Source of the DNA: Astrothelium macrocarpum
Lineage: Eukaryota; Ascomycota; Dothideomycetes; Trypetheliales; Trypetheliaceae
Assembly: GCA_021030915.1 (NCBI GenBank)
Contig: JAGEMR010000119.1
Location: 27,419-91,418 of the forward strand
Reading direction: 5' to 3'
Length of the DNA stretch: 64,000 nucleotides
This document shows positions 46,727 through 58,364 of this stretch, one piece after another (positions within the stretch are counted from its first letter, which is position 1; each line of letters opens with the position of its first letter). The translations under genes and the position numbers were made by a program. The notes under the pieces were generated by a model. The model saw only the letters and a program-made list of their open reading frames with translations. It was not told the DNA's origin and searched no databases.

Positions 46727-48033
46727 ATTGGAAAATTCAGCCATATCATATTAGAGTTCAGTATTAAATAAAAATTGAAATAATTTTATTAATTAATTAG
46801 TCTTTCGTTTTATTAATATTTGATGGAAAGATTCTGAATATCCAAATAGATATATATATAGTCTTCCATCATCAATATCTATTTATTGATTTTCTTCTGA
46901 ATTAATTGATTTTATTCATAACGAATGATTCTAATAAATTGATTTTGAATAAAATAATTATAATGATTTATATGAATTCATTATTTGATAATTTTTTATA
47001 TTATTTTAATAATACTGAAATCAGAATTATATAAATAATTTTTATATAATTTAATTCTATAATTTTTTTTAAATTCGTTAATAAAATTATATTTTAAATA
47101 ACTATTATAAATATTATTTCTATTTTTTTCAAAAATAATATATTCATATATATATTCAAATAAAATGATTTAATATATATAAAAAATAGATAAATAAATT
47201 TTTTTTAATATTTTTATATATCATTTTTATATCAAATTTTTAATTTTTTTTTTGATTCTAATATAAATATAATTCAATTTTAAAATTTTAATTAATAACA
47301 ATTTAATAATATAATATAATATTATTTTATTATAATTTAAATTATATATATTCAAATTTATAATATTATTAATAATATCTGATAATCTAATAATAATTCT
47401 TTTTATTAATAATAAAATAAATTTTATTTAAAAAATATATGAATTTTTAATCTTTTTTTATTTAATAAAAATATTTTTTAACGAAATTGATTCGATTTTA
47501 TTTTAAAATAGATTTGATATATTATTTTTAATATATTTTATAATAATAATAATCTTATTCAATAAATCATTTTTTTAATATATCAATTGAATAAAAAAAA
47601 AATTATTTAAAATATATATTTAAAAATATAAAAATACGATATTCAAAATTGAATATAATTCAATAAAAAATTATTATAATAAAAATATAATTGAAAATTC
47701 GTTATTATTCTAATTTTATGATTGAATTTATATATTTTAAAATAATATTTTTAAAATAATAATAAATTATCGAATGAGAATAATTAAATATTCGAAAAAT
47801 TTGATATTTAAATTGATATTAAAATGATAAAAAAATATTTTAATATCGAAAATTATTTTCAGAATAATTTAATAAGATATATGAATAATTTTATTTGACT
47901 GACGAAATAATAATTCAGAATCAGAAATTAACAATCAACGTATATTAATATAATCATCAAAATTACAATTCACCATCATATTTGAATAAAATGAAAATAA
48001 AAAAAAAAGATGTTATTGATAGAATGGCCCAGC

Positions 48034-48118
48034 AGCGCCCGCTGTTTACTAGTAAATTTGGTGGGGTTGATGGGGAAACGCGGGTTGTGTGGTCCCGATT
48101 AATTTGCCTAGATGCCTG
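48034..48118 (-). repeat. Right terminal inverted repeat, 85 bp
   Basis: Exact inverted copy of 46642-46726, followed by the second gcga. Confidence 0.93.
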
Positions 48119-48256
48119 GCGAGTGGGTGGTGGGGCTGTTGCAGTGACGTATGTGGGGTGAGGAAATGGGACAGGCTTAAGTTATGCACCCCAATCAATA
48201 GTATAATTCTATCAGTTCTTCTGCCTTGGGTAGATCGGATCGTTGAAAGATCTTGT

Positions 48257-50620
48257 CTACCTGCTTGTGCCATACTCTGGTCTAAAGCTTCGAGATCCCC
48301 CTTTCGTCAGCTCTCTCAATGCCATTGTGGCATACTGGCTTGATCCCAACTGAAGCTTTAGTACCACCGCTAATTTTTCACACTCTACCGTCTTATGATC
48401 CTGATCATGGGTCTCTTCTTGTTCCTTGCTGGGCTCTCCCATAGTATCGTCGACTTTCTCTCCTACCTTCTCGGATCTGTCCATCATTCCCTCTAACCCG
48501 GTCTTGACGAGCTGTTCGTTAGGGTGACTGTATTTTCTTACTTCCCATTCGACTTTTGCCAACGGCCTCGCCATCAGCTTTCTATAGCTGCCACTAAGAC
48601 TGATTTCTTTCCATTTCCTACGCATGTTGTGTGGATCCAATCCTCCACCTCTTTCGCTGCCCATGAATTCTTTGTAGAAAGCACCAATAGCATTAGAAGG
48701 ATATTCGACGTCGAACCCGGGAAGTGGGAGTACAACATCAAAGATGCTGTATTCTCCACTTTTGGCTTCCTCTTGAGATAGAGGCCGAGCCCGTGTAAAA
48801 TTGCCACCAGTGTCACCTGCAGAATCCTCAGCTTTGGGTTTTATGATGACTTCTCCTTCATCATCAACCTCTGCCTCTTCCTCAGTTTGACCCTTGGATG
48901 CATTGATACGTCGGTCTATGTCCTTATCACCAATAATGATGAGATCACCCTCCACAACATCTGTTCCAAACATTTTGACCCGCTTTCCGGCAACCCCGTT
49001 CCACACGAGTGACTGATATGCATGAACATACATTGTTCGTAAATTTCTTGGGATTTGGCCAAGCGCTCCCTGAAAATCCTTTGCTCGATTCATATGACCG
49101 GTCTTCTTATCGCGGAATCCAAGGTGCTTGATAATTGCCGACTCAGCATTGAAGCGGCGTGGGAGCTTCTCCAGGGTAGCACGGCTGTCTTGCTGAGTGG
49201 ACCAGATGTGTAATGCCTCTGCTCGTCTCAAGTCGTCTCTCGAAATGAAACCATTTTCTTCCGAGTTATTATGCGCTATATTATCGGGATTGTAGCTCAG
49301 CAAGAGCGCAATCGCTCCCTCAAAGTCTCCTTGTAGTATCTTAAGTCCGACTGTCTCAGTGCCATGAATAAATGTACCAAAGCGTTGTAGTCCATAGTAA
49401 TTAATCCAGCCTTGCTTTTCAAACTTGCTCACTCTCTGTCCCACTACTTGCCTTAAATCTTCAACTCTTCTTTCGATGTCTGGACTCTGTTCATCGGGAA
49501 CAAGACAGTCCCGTAGCGTAATGGTGAATTCGTTTCCGCCTAGGTCTCCCAAGTCTAGTCCGTTTGCCTTGTATTCAAAGTCTCCTACTCTTGCAGAGAA
49601 CATCCTTTGATTTAGCCTTGCCAATGCATCGCGATGAACACGATACCCACTCACCCGCTGGGAGGTGACTCCACGCCGATCCTTTGTGCCTGCAAATTGG
49701 AAGTGCTTAGGATTCAGCTTCAGCTGTGATGCGATGAAGCCGACTGCTTCCATAGTGTCCTTGTTCTCCTTTGCGAGTGTAAAATGTAGATATTCCCCTC
49801 CAAGATGATCCCATGCTATCTTGCCTCTGCCTTGGCTCTGAACAAGCTGTCCATTCACCGTTTGCGATGGTGCACTGCGTGCATTGGTGCGGGGATTTGG
49901 CTTGGAAGCTGCAAGAATTTGGATAGATCCGTCAACGGTGTTTGTATTAGAATCAATACGAGAGTTGAATATGCGTCGTAGAGCCTGGTGAGCTTCAGTT
50001 CTCAGTGTACGATCGGTAATAGGTGCAGAGGTAACAACATCAAAGTCGCGCGTTCTCCAGCCGGGATTCTTGAGGAATTTTTGATGTAGATTGAGGATAC
50101 TCTTAGCGGTTGCTTCCCCAAAAGTCGAGTTGAGCAGTTGCAAGTCCGCTGTACTTGGTTGAATTTCCTGTTCTACCTCAATTGGCCCTCTCGTTTCTTC
50201 CTTTCGTTTTGGACTTTGATTCTGAGCCTCACTCGAATGTCCCTCGCCACTTTCCTTTGGATTTTCTCGTTGTCTTTGCTCAATCGATCCATTTTTGCTA
50301 ACTTTGCTCGCGCCAGAAGGAAGCTCAACCCTTCGTAACTGCACAACTTCGCCATTGGGTAGGATCTCATTCACCAGGAAATCCGTATATCTACAGGCTA
50401 TCAGATTTATGTTTTAGAAAGCTATTAATAAAAGCGAGTACCTCTGTTTGAATATGCCTGTAAACCCAGGCGCACCATCAGCTACGAACTGATCGATCCC
50501 AACCTTCGCCTCTTTCTCTTGCTCATCATTGTTCAGTGGTGTTAGTCGCCTGTTATCTTCCTTGCCACTCTCGGGATCGGTGAGCCTTAAACGCTTACGA
50601 GGCTGCGTAAGTTCGTCCAT
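48257..50620 (-). CDS. pus7: Pseudouridine synthase PUS7 (TruD family)
   Basis: Two exons (50442-50620, 48257-50390) give 770 aa from the ATG at 50620. TruD-family motifs are clear: GAPGFTGIFKQR running across the intron into YTDFLVNEI, HFTLAKENKDTMEAV, the catalytic loop FAGTKDRRGVTSQRVSGYR with its Asp, NEFTITLRDC, INYYGLQRFG, and TMYVHAYQSLVWNGVAGKRV. A charged Lys/Glu/Gln-rich insert lies near residues 80-120 and another near 560. Pus7 makes pseudouridine in U2 snRNA, tRNA, rRNA and mRNAs. The protein ends SSQYATMALRELTKGG plus a short tail. The AT-rich element begins only about 140 bp downstream of the stop, so it does not disrupt the gene. Confidence 0.94.
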
Positions 50621-51348
50621 TTTGTTGTGATAGGCTTGAAAGTTTTGATATCGCAAAGATAATTTTGCTTCATGATGGTAAGGAAGTTCTACGCGAGCCC
50701 CACGATCGGCATAACTTGCCGTTTCTGCTAGCTCTGTAAGTCCACTAAGTCACTCATCAACACCCTTCAGTTTTTATCCCATCTCACTAAGTATATACGG
50801 GATACTGAGACGAATACATAGAATCTTACAAACCGGAGATGTCTCCACCGATATGGGGTGATAAATGATTCCGCTGGGATGGAACATATTCTGAAGCTAC
50901 TTTTCCAATGAAGCTAACTTGCGCCGTCTTAGCTTCTATCAAGGATCTCTTTGCGTTACGGGTTGGCAGCGCGCTGCTATGTCATTTGGGGCTAAATCTA
51001 TTGGTCCTTAGACAAAGCCGGCTAAGTCTTTAATAGCTTCTTTGATAGTGCTACGTCAATGTGCTGTTCCATTTTTCCTCGTTACTTTACGAAGAATCTT
51101 GCCTGGTCATCTTTGTATAGGCTTACTAAATTGAAAGGCAAAGTCTCTTTCAAAGATCTAAGAATATGTTATTGATATCATCTCTTGTGATGTTACGAAC
51201 TTATCCTGTGTGCATGATAGAAGCCTAGCATTGCCGCTGCTAGGACCCGCCCTCTATCGTGCTCCTTGGATCCTGTTGGAGTGTAGAAAATTAACAAAGG
51301 TTCAGCTAGATATCTGCAAAACACTCTAACTTGGGTATTGGAGTATCG
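50621..51348. other. Divergent promoter region between PUS7 and the H+-ATPase-like gene
   Basis: About 730 bp, no gene seen. Confidence 0.45.
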
Positions 51349-54049
51349 ATGACAGATCAAAAAGTCAATGAAAATGCTGCGAATTCCGAAGAAGAAGAGA
51401 GCGAAGATAATATCTGGTCAGGTGTGCCCAAAGAGTCCAGAACCGATCCGCACACCGGATTGAGCAAAGAAGAGGCGGCAGCACGATTGAAAAAGTTTGG
51501 CCCAAACGAAATCGTTTCCAAAACAACTGCAAGTCTTGTTGCCACAGGCTTGCAAATCATGGTACAACCTGGATTGATCGTTCTGGAGGTGGGTATTGTA
51601 TAAAATGCTACACAGTCAAGATTTAACGATTTCAAGGCTGCAACTCTCACTGCTTTCATTTTGCGAGATTGGATAGATTTTAGCGTCTTCTGTAGCGTTG
51701 TTTGCTATGTTATTGGAAATAACCTATTTGAGCAGAATAAAGATGTGCAATTTTGGGAAACTTTTCGGAAAGACTTGAACGGTGCTCTCAGAGCTCTGGT
51801 GCTTCGTGATAGTGAGCTGATGGAGATACAAGCCAGAGAGATAGTTCCTGGTGATATCGTCTACGTCGAAGAGGTGCGTCGCTTGAAGCCAAAATGCTTT
51901 CGTGCAACCTCTGATAGACCAACAGGGTGCCATTATTCCTGCTGATGGTTTTGTGGTCCATGACGATAGCGATGTCCAAGTTGATCAGTCCACCATCACC
52001 GGAGAATCCCTGCCAATTACAAAACTACATGGTGATACGTGCTACACCTCTACTATTGTTAGTCGAGGTGACGCCTTTTTGGTCGTGGTGGCCACTGGTG
52101 GGAATACCTTCGTTGGACGAACAATGTCCATCGTCAACAATGTCTCGTCTCCCTCAAAGGAGTTCAATGAATTGGTACATAGCATTGGAGCAAGCCTGCT
52201 CACTATCAATGCAGTCGCTCTCCTCCTTGTCTGGATTTCATCCCTGTATCGCTCAAATCCTTCAGTCAAAATCTTACAATTTACCTTGACCTTGGTGCTC
52301 ACTGGTGTACCCTTAGGCCTTCGAGGGAAAGCCCAGACTTGCCGAGCGGTGGGAATGGGCAGACTAAGTAGAAACCACATAATCATTCAGACTTTGTCTT
52401 CCATAGAGACTCTGGCTGCAACGGATGTCCTTTGCGTGGATAAGACCGGAACCATGACGCAGAACAGACTGTCTATGGCACTGCCCTATTGTGCTCAAGG
52501 GGTTGACCCAGAAGATCTTATCCTTACTGCTTGTCTCACGACGTCGCCTGACCATAAGTCACTTGACCCTATCGACAGGGTAGTACTCCGAACTTTGAGG
52601 TACTACCCTCGAGCTAGAAGTGAGTATCCCAAGTACAAGATGCTTGACCATCAGCCGTTCAATGTCACCTCCAAAACAATGCAAGGTCTGGTCGAAGGTC
52701 CCTCCGGTGAACGAACCGTTTGCGCGAAAGGAGCTCCACGTGCTATACTTGAACTCGGCCTGAACAATGGTTCTTTTCTACAAAGTGATGCAGATGAATA
52801 CAGAGAGAAAAGTATCGAATATGCAAGAAGCGGCTTCAGAGCCCTTGGCGTTGCTCGAAAGAGAGGAAACCATAAATGGGAGCTCTTGGGTGCCTTGCCA
52901 ATGCATGATCCACCGCGCTACAATATCTCTCGTGCAATTGAGGAGGCCAGGTCTTTGGGATTGTCCGTGAAGATGATTACTGGTGATGCGGTAGTTATTG
53001 CCACAAACGTGTCCCGTGAAATGGGGCTAGGCACCAAAATTGTAAATGCCAGCGAAGTTTATCACGGTGACGAAAACTCAGCTGATCCACCAGTCTCGGA
53101 TCCAGCCGAAGAGGCTGACGGGTTTGCGGAAGTCTTCCCTGAACACAAAAAAGAAATTATCAGACTGTTGCAAGAACGCAGCCACATCGTTGCCATCACC
53201 GGCGATGGCGTTGGCGATGCCGAGAGTCTGAAAAAGGCTGATGCTGGCATCGCTGTTGAAGGCTCTGCTGAAGCTGCTCAAGCAGCATCGGATGTTGTAC
53301 TAACTCGTCCAGGTTTTGAGATGATTCTTTCTACACTGAAAGGTGCGCGCCAAGTTTTTCACCACATATACTCATATGCAGTGTATCAGGTTGCACTGTC
53401 TCTTCACTTGGTAATTTTCTTCGCATGGTGGATTGTGACGCAGAACGAGTCGATTCGTTTCCGCTTTGTCATCTTCGTTCTAGTCGCTGCAGAAATCACT
53501 GGGATGTCAATTCACAATGACAAACCCCTGTTCTCGAGATTGCCTACCAAAGTAAATTTCCTCAGGCTTGGAGGCTCGGCATTGCTGCTAGGCGTCACAC
53601 TCGCTCTCGGTACAGGGATTGCATTAAAGACCATGATACCAAAGTCTGATCAATACGGGAACTTCCTGCAACAATCTACTCACCACAAGCTTATCCAAGG
53701 GTTGAACATTCGAGACCAGCTTCTATTTCTCCAGATTGTACTGACGGAGCATTGGCTCATTTTTCTGACGCGCACTCACGGACGCTTCTGGATATCAATG
53801 CCTCCTGTACAATTGTACGGTACAGTGTTCGCCGTTGACGTCCTTGCAACCTGTTTCTGTCTGTTCGGCTCGCTGATTGGAGGATCGAATACAAGTTTGT
53901 TCGCCGTCATCAAGATTTGGGCCGTCAGTCTTGTAACCTTCTGTGTTGCAGCTGCGCTGTATTACGCGCTTCATTGTTTCCAAGAGAATGGCTTGCTTTA
54001 CGAAGAGATTTGTGGTGAAAGGGTGGATAAGGCAGAAGATGACGATTGA
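51349..54049 (+). CDS. Divergent plasma-membrane-type (P3A) H+-ATPase paralogue
   Basis: Three exons (51349-51588, 51637-51873, 51926-54049) give 866 aa from the ATG at 51349. P3A features present: GLSKEEAAARLKKFGPNEI, the actuator TGESLPITK, the phosphorylation site DVLCVDKTGTMTQN, ARSGFRALGVARKRG, MITGDAVVIATNVSREMGLG and EAADGFAEVFPEHKKEIIRL. Several otherwise invariant positions differ. The membrane-4 motif GVPVGLPAVVTTTMAVGA of yeast Pma1 reads GVPLGLRGKAQTCRAVGM, losing the second Pro. The hinge TGDGVNDAPS reads TGDGVGDAES. The proton-site Asp of helix 6 aligns with Glu in AAEITGM. The C-terminal regulatory tail is short and acidic. The frame is intact, so it is probably a specialised or degenerating paralogue, not the housekeeping pump. 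Confidence 0.9.
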
Positions 54050-54449
54050 CGGACGGGCACCATAGATGGCTGGAGATGGGGATCGTCATCTTTTGCTGCT
54101 TGTATAGAAGACATGCTTCACGATTTTTACATATGACGACCAGCAAAAGTACTTACGATGAACGCCTGTCTTTTTTTTTTTTGTTCTTTTGATAGAAGGC
54201 ATCTCTTCACTGCTCAAGCATTTATTTAGTAGTGATGATGGTGGTTAAGTGTGTAGGTAGCTTCCCGATTTCGCCTACCTTGGCTGATGCTCTCCCACTC
54301 CCTAAGCATTAAAGAAACCATACGGTAGTCTTTATACGAACTACCCCCCAAGATCATGGAGTTTTCCATCAAATACTTCCTTGAGCACCTGACAGCGTTC
54401 ATCCACTATCAGTGCCAGACGTAACCGTTCTCATTCTACATCTTCTCCG
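54050..54449. other. Intergenic, no supported gene
   Basis: 400 bp downstream of the ATPase gene. A T-rich run occurs near 54170-54182. No gene seen. Confidence 0.4.
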
Positions 54450-54960
54450 GCTTCAGCCAGCGATGGTATTTGCTTATTCTCCTCAGCTAACCCCACCGGA
54501 CGTAGTCTCGTACTCCGCGATCCCAAGTCCACAGCCCTGACTTGGCGAGACCACTGTTCCTCGCGCATCGTACGCGGCGGCTGCTCGCCCCAGCGGCCAC
54601 GCCCGATCTGCGCGGACCTCATCCACCGCCTTGTTCTGACTACCTGACGCCCCCATGGCACGTTCTTCTATCCTAGCGAGAACATGGTAGCGCACATCGT
54701 CATCGTACCGCTTAGCACCGAATAGCAGTAGACGGTGCGCAAAGGCGTCTTGCTACTTGCCCATGGGCAATGGATGATGGGTTTACGTTGGCAGGGACGA
54801 TAGGCGCAAGACAGTTTTTGAGTGGAGGGCTCAGCGGATCGAGACCAAGAAGCACAAAGTCGAGCGCATATGCGGGATCGAGAACAATGAGAGCACCAGG
54901 CGAAGGACGCGTATGGATGCCTACGTGGTTGGGGTGGAAGACAGCGCGGTCGTAGAGCGA
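54450..54960 (-). pseudogene. Decayed coding fragment with frameshift
   Basis: Reading the minus strand from 54960, an open stretch of about 80 residues has strong protein character: SLYDRAVFHPNHVGIHTRPS, GALIVLDPAYALDFVLLGLD, PPLKNCLAPIVPANVNPSSI. Near 54720 the frame must shift by one base to continue GAKRYDDDVRYHVLARIEER and a further 60 residues to a stop. Just upstream of 54960 the first frame is blocked by TGA. The fragment is more GC-rich than its surroundings. I do not recognise the family. A short intron could replace the frameshift, but I see no convincing splice pair. Most likely the remnant of a gene. Confidence 0.4.
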
Positions 54961-55644
54961 ATATGGAGATATTGGTCAGGACATTATGGCACACACAGGC
55001 AGGGCAAAAGTAGTTGCACAGTGTCCAGAGGAAAAACAGATTATACAACCTCTCCTGTCCTGAGGACAAGACAAGAGAATCGAGAGCCAAAAATGGCTTT
55101 CAGGGTAGCAAGCAACCACAAGGATCTGGTCTTACGGCTCGAACATCACGACATAACACCCACTTTAGTGGCAAACAATCGTCTCCTTTGGATCATGAGG
55201 ATCGTTTATTTTCGTGCTCTGCCATGGTTCTACGTTGGGAGCGCAGAACTGTTGGATGCTGAAAGCGTATACCAGATTACCTGGCATGCCTGGCAATCTA
55301 TGCCCTGCTATTGGAGACAATCTGCCACAAAGCTCTACCGCATCACAGGTTCTGTGTCGATTAGCAAAAACCTACAGCAACTTTCATAAGGATAGTCCAT
55401 TCCCTCAAGATCTTGGCAGCTTGGCACCGATAATGTTTTGAGTCGCCTTTGACAATGTAAGTCTTTCTGGTTCTTAAGCTCAGTCCTCCCCGCTTTTGAA
55501 GTTCTATTGGTGTGAAACAGACCGAAAAAATGTATACCTGTGATCTCTTGCTCTACTAGGGACGAGCCATTCTAAGCATAACTCATGCTAGGCAATGAAC
55601 CCGAAGTTGCTAAATGTATGAAAATTTCCTACACATCTCCATAA
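54961..55644. other. No supported gene
   Basis: 680 bp with overlapping short frames on the plus strand and no recognisable domain. It may include further remnants of the adjacent decayed gene. Confidence 0.35.
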
Positions 55645-56365
55645 ATGTTCCATGCAGGCAAAGTCTTGTGCTTTCATGGTAGATTGCTATGTTTTTTCTT
55701 ATTATCGGCCTTGCTACTGCTCTGCAGTGCCATCATTAATTTCATGATTCCTGTATCAGAAAGCACCTTCGATGAGCTAATCGGTAAGGTCATGTACAAT
55801 GCGTTCTATGACGGAACTGCAAGTCTTGTCAATGCTTACAGTATTGATAACAAGTTCTACCTCAATATGGACTCATCGAAAATGCTCAACGTAACGGTCG
55901 CCGCACGTGGTAACCTAGTCAGTAATACGTCTGGTTTCTAATTAGTTGACGGGAATACAGATGGCGTCGATCTTAGGAAGCGCACACCACTCCTTGATCC
56001 CAAATTCTACGAAATTTACAATTTCACGCTTTCCTGGCAACCGGCTGGCGACAACTACTGTTGTAGGTAAGATGCTATGTCGTGCCGCGACGCCTTCGCC
56101 AAACTAGCTGGTTCACCTAACAAAGTAACCTTGCAAACCATGCAACAATCACACATTCCTGCTGTGGCAGCTATTCATGGAGCATTTCAAGTCCTTTATC
56201 CAAGAGTTTTGCGCCCTCTTCTTGTGCCCCCACTTCGACATCCAGTTCCGCAAGCAGTTCACCCATTCCCAGCAACGCCATCATGGCCGAGTAGACGCCT
56301 GGTGTGACGCCTCTCCGGGATCTGATAGCTGCGCAGGCACTTACGATGTCCCTAGCTGTACATGA
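55645..56365 (+). pseudogene. Possible remnant of a secreted or membrane-anchored Cys-containing protein
   Basis: A frame beginning at 55645 (MFHAGKVLCFHGRLLCFFLL) has an N-terminal hydrophobic segment of signal or anchor type and continues through SESTFDELIGKVMYNAFYDG for 98 residues. After a break, other frames give LLDPKFYEIYNFTLSWQPAG then DNYCC, a stop, and SCRDAFAKLAGSP, and later DSCAGTYDVPSCT. The pieces are in order and share a secreted, Cys-containing character, but I cannot assign a family. Some breaks may be introns (gtaaga follows DNYCC). Left as a low-confidence pseudogene. Confidence 0.3.
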
Positions 56366-57049
56366 GGAGACACGCTACCGTAGGCATGCACGAAGCAAAA
56401 GACAATTGGGCAGACGAATTTGGCGAATACCAACCTGGATGGCACGCCAGCGGATAGTAGTACTAGCCTTGGCGCGTCTAACGTTGGCGATGCCGCGAAT
56501 TGCTACCACAAGTAGGATAAATTCAGGAGTCCGCCAGATACACTGAAGCATAACAGCAATGCCAATGTATAGTGCAAAGGGTTAAGTATGGGAAATGCCT
56601 ATAATGAATATCCGAATAGCTACCAGGAGCTGGGGACTTGTGATTGTGAAAAGGTAGGTAACACCCGAGCCTTGAGGTTCTCCGTCTTATGCTTTGTCAG
56701 TTAATACTCATGCTCGCTTTATAATTTCGGACTCGTGCCTTCATCTGGATGGGGATTTTCCAGCCCCTCTGAGAATGAATTTGAATCTAGTCTTCACATC
56801 ATTCAATATATATCTTTTCCCTTCTACTTATATTCAATAAGTTGCGCCTTTCCACTTCAAAATGCATTGAGTATCTGTTCCCCATTTGATAGCAACGGCT
56901 TACCTTCAGGGCTCAGATAGAGCCCGCAAAGCTCTTATCGACACTTTGCTACAACGGTATACTCCTTCGGCCCTCTTTATCCTCGCCAATCGGATCCTAG
57001 ATTTCAGGAAATCGAATCCATGTAGGTACATTCGCAAGTCAGTTAATCC
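56366..57049. other. No supported gene
   Basis: 680 bp, short frames only. Confidence 0.35.
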
Positions 57050-57809
57050 TCATCCTTGATGGGATAAGCCGTCTTTGACTCGGACCACAATGATAGAACT
57101 TTCTTTGGAAGATTGCCCTCGAAGGCAAAATTGTATGCTGAGACAAGAAACAATAGAGTAGTTAAGATGACGCTGGTAAATATTATGCTCTCTGCATGTG
57201 AATCCGTGGGGACCAAAAACTTCTCGTTTGTAATCGCGGTTTCGTAGCCATCTGTCGAAGTGGGAGTCGTTGTAGATACTATCTGCTTGGCACTTGCAAC
57301 AATGAAACACATGCCATGTTGAAATATTGTGAGGGCTCCTGATTGCGAAGCCTTTCCCCCCCTGTAGTAGCTATGTGAATCGGCTGCGACGCCACCTCTT
57401 GTGTCTTGATTGCTATCGAATGGCGGGTTGTTGCTAATAGCGTCAGTCACTTCCTCAATCTTGTTCTCACAGTGACTTTTATGAAAAAATCATACTAGAG
57501 ATAGCATAACCCCTCTGCTGCTCTACCATATCCTTTGGACAACCAATTGACATTCGCCGGACATGCCAGGCAGAGACCTGTTTCTTTGGTCACATCCTCC
57601 GGGAAGACCTGAGTGCCTAGAATATGCTGTACCCCTGTGAATCGGTTGATCACCACGGCGAAATAGATCAGAGGATAATATCGCATTAGCCAATGAGCAG
57701 CCATCGGCACGCTCAGGACGTATGCCCGCAAGATCGACCATATCGACTTGGCTAAGCGTCGCAACCTGGTGGGCACCTTTGAAGATAGTCTTTGAGCTGT
57801 GTCTGGCAT
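57050..57809 (-). CDS. Possible uncharacterised membrane protein, structure uncertain
   Basis: Two minus-strand frames may belong together. The upstream one (57809 to 57495) begins MPDTAQRLSSKVPTRLRRLA and has a hydrophobic stretch MRYYPLIYFAVVINRF. The downstream one (to about 57043) has a Ser/Thr-rich part and a hydrophobic helix IIFTSVILTTLLFLVSAYNF ending in a basic and acidic tail, KVLSLWSESKTAYPIKDED. No splice pair that I can defend links them, and I recognise no family. It could be a real two-exon gene, a decayed gene or chance frames; the region between neighbouring supported genes is otherwise empty. Confidence 0.3.
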
Positions 57810-57894
57810 GATCGGCCTTACACCTCTCTTTTAAGAACCTAGATGCTATGTAGCCAGGCAGGTGTCCTGACTGAATCACGGGAATAAGCAGCAA

Positions 57895-58364
57895 TTTGAG
57901 GAAAATATGACGGTTGCTTGGATCGGATCAACATGAAGAATTCGCAAAAATCCGACAAAGATTTATTTTCGGCCCTTTGCAGCAATCTTTGCTTTTGGAC
58001 TTGACATCTCAATTATGAAGGGAAGACAGATAGCCAGCCTTTCACCCCAGACCTCATGAGATATTTAGGGTGTTGAAAAATACGCTAATATGAATTAATC
58101 CTGTGTGCAATTTTATGCTATTCTAGCTCGGCTTTGATCAGACGGAAGGCTCCGCGTCCCAACTCTACAGGCCCCTCTCTACTGATTTGACCTTGATGTT
58201 GCTTGTCTGCAAGTTGCATTTTACGCATCGGTCACCAAAAAGTAAAGAGGAAATTGATCCTTAACTTCTTATTTTCTATCACATGACAAGAATTTAATCA
58301 GATCTCTTTCATTGGTCACATTGCCAAAAGCCGATCATAGATTTCAACGAAAAGTATCGAATCA
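57895..58364. other. Intergenic, no supported gene
   Basis: 470 bp, nothing recognised. Confidence 0.4.

Larger units (their letters stand above)
46642..48118. mobile_element. TIR-bounded element with extreme AT-rich interior
   Basis: Perfect 85-bp terminal inverted repeats (46642-46726 and 48034-48118) bracket about 1.3 kb of extremely AT-rich DNA with no usable frame. The outermost bases are CAGGCATCTAGGC. The element is flanked on both sides by gcga (46638-46641 and 48119-48122), a candidate 4-bp target-site duplication. The TIRs have ordinary base composition and the change to AT-rich sequence is abrupt. This looks like a non-autonomous DNA transposon whose interior was mutated to AT. 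It separates the SRPBCC gene's start from the 3' end of PUS7. The superfamily is not identifiable without a transposase. Confidence 0.85.
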
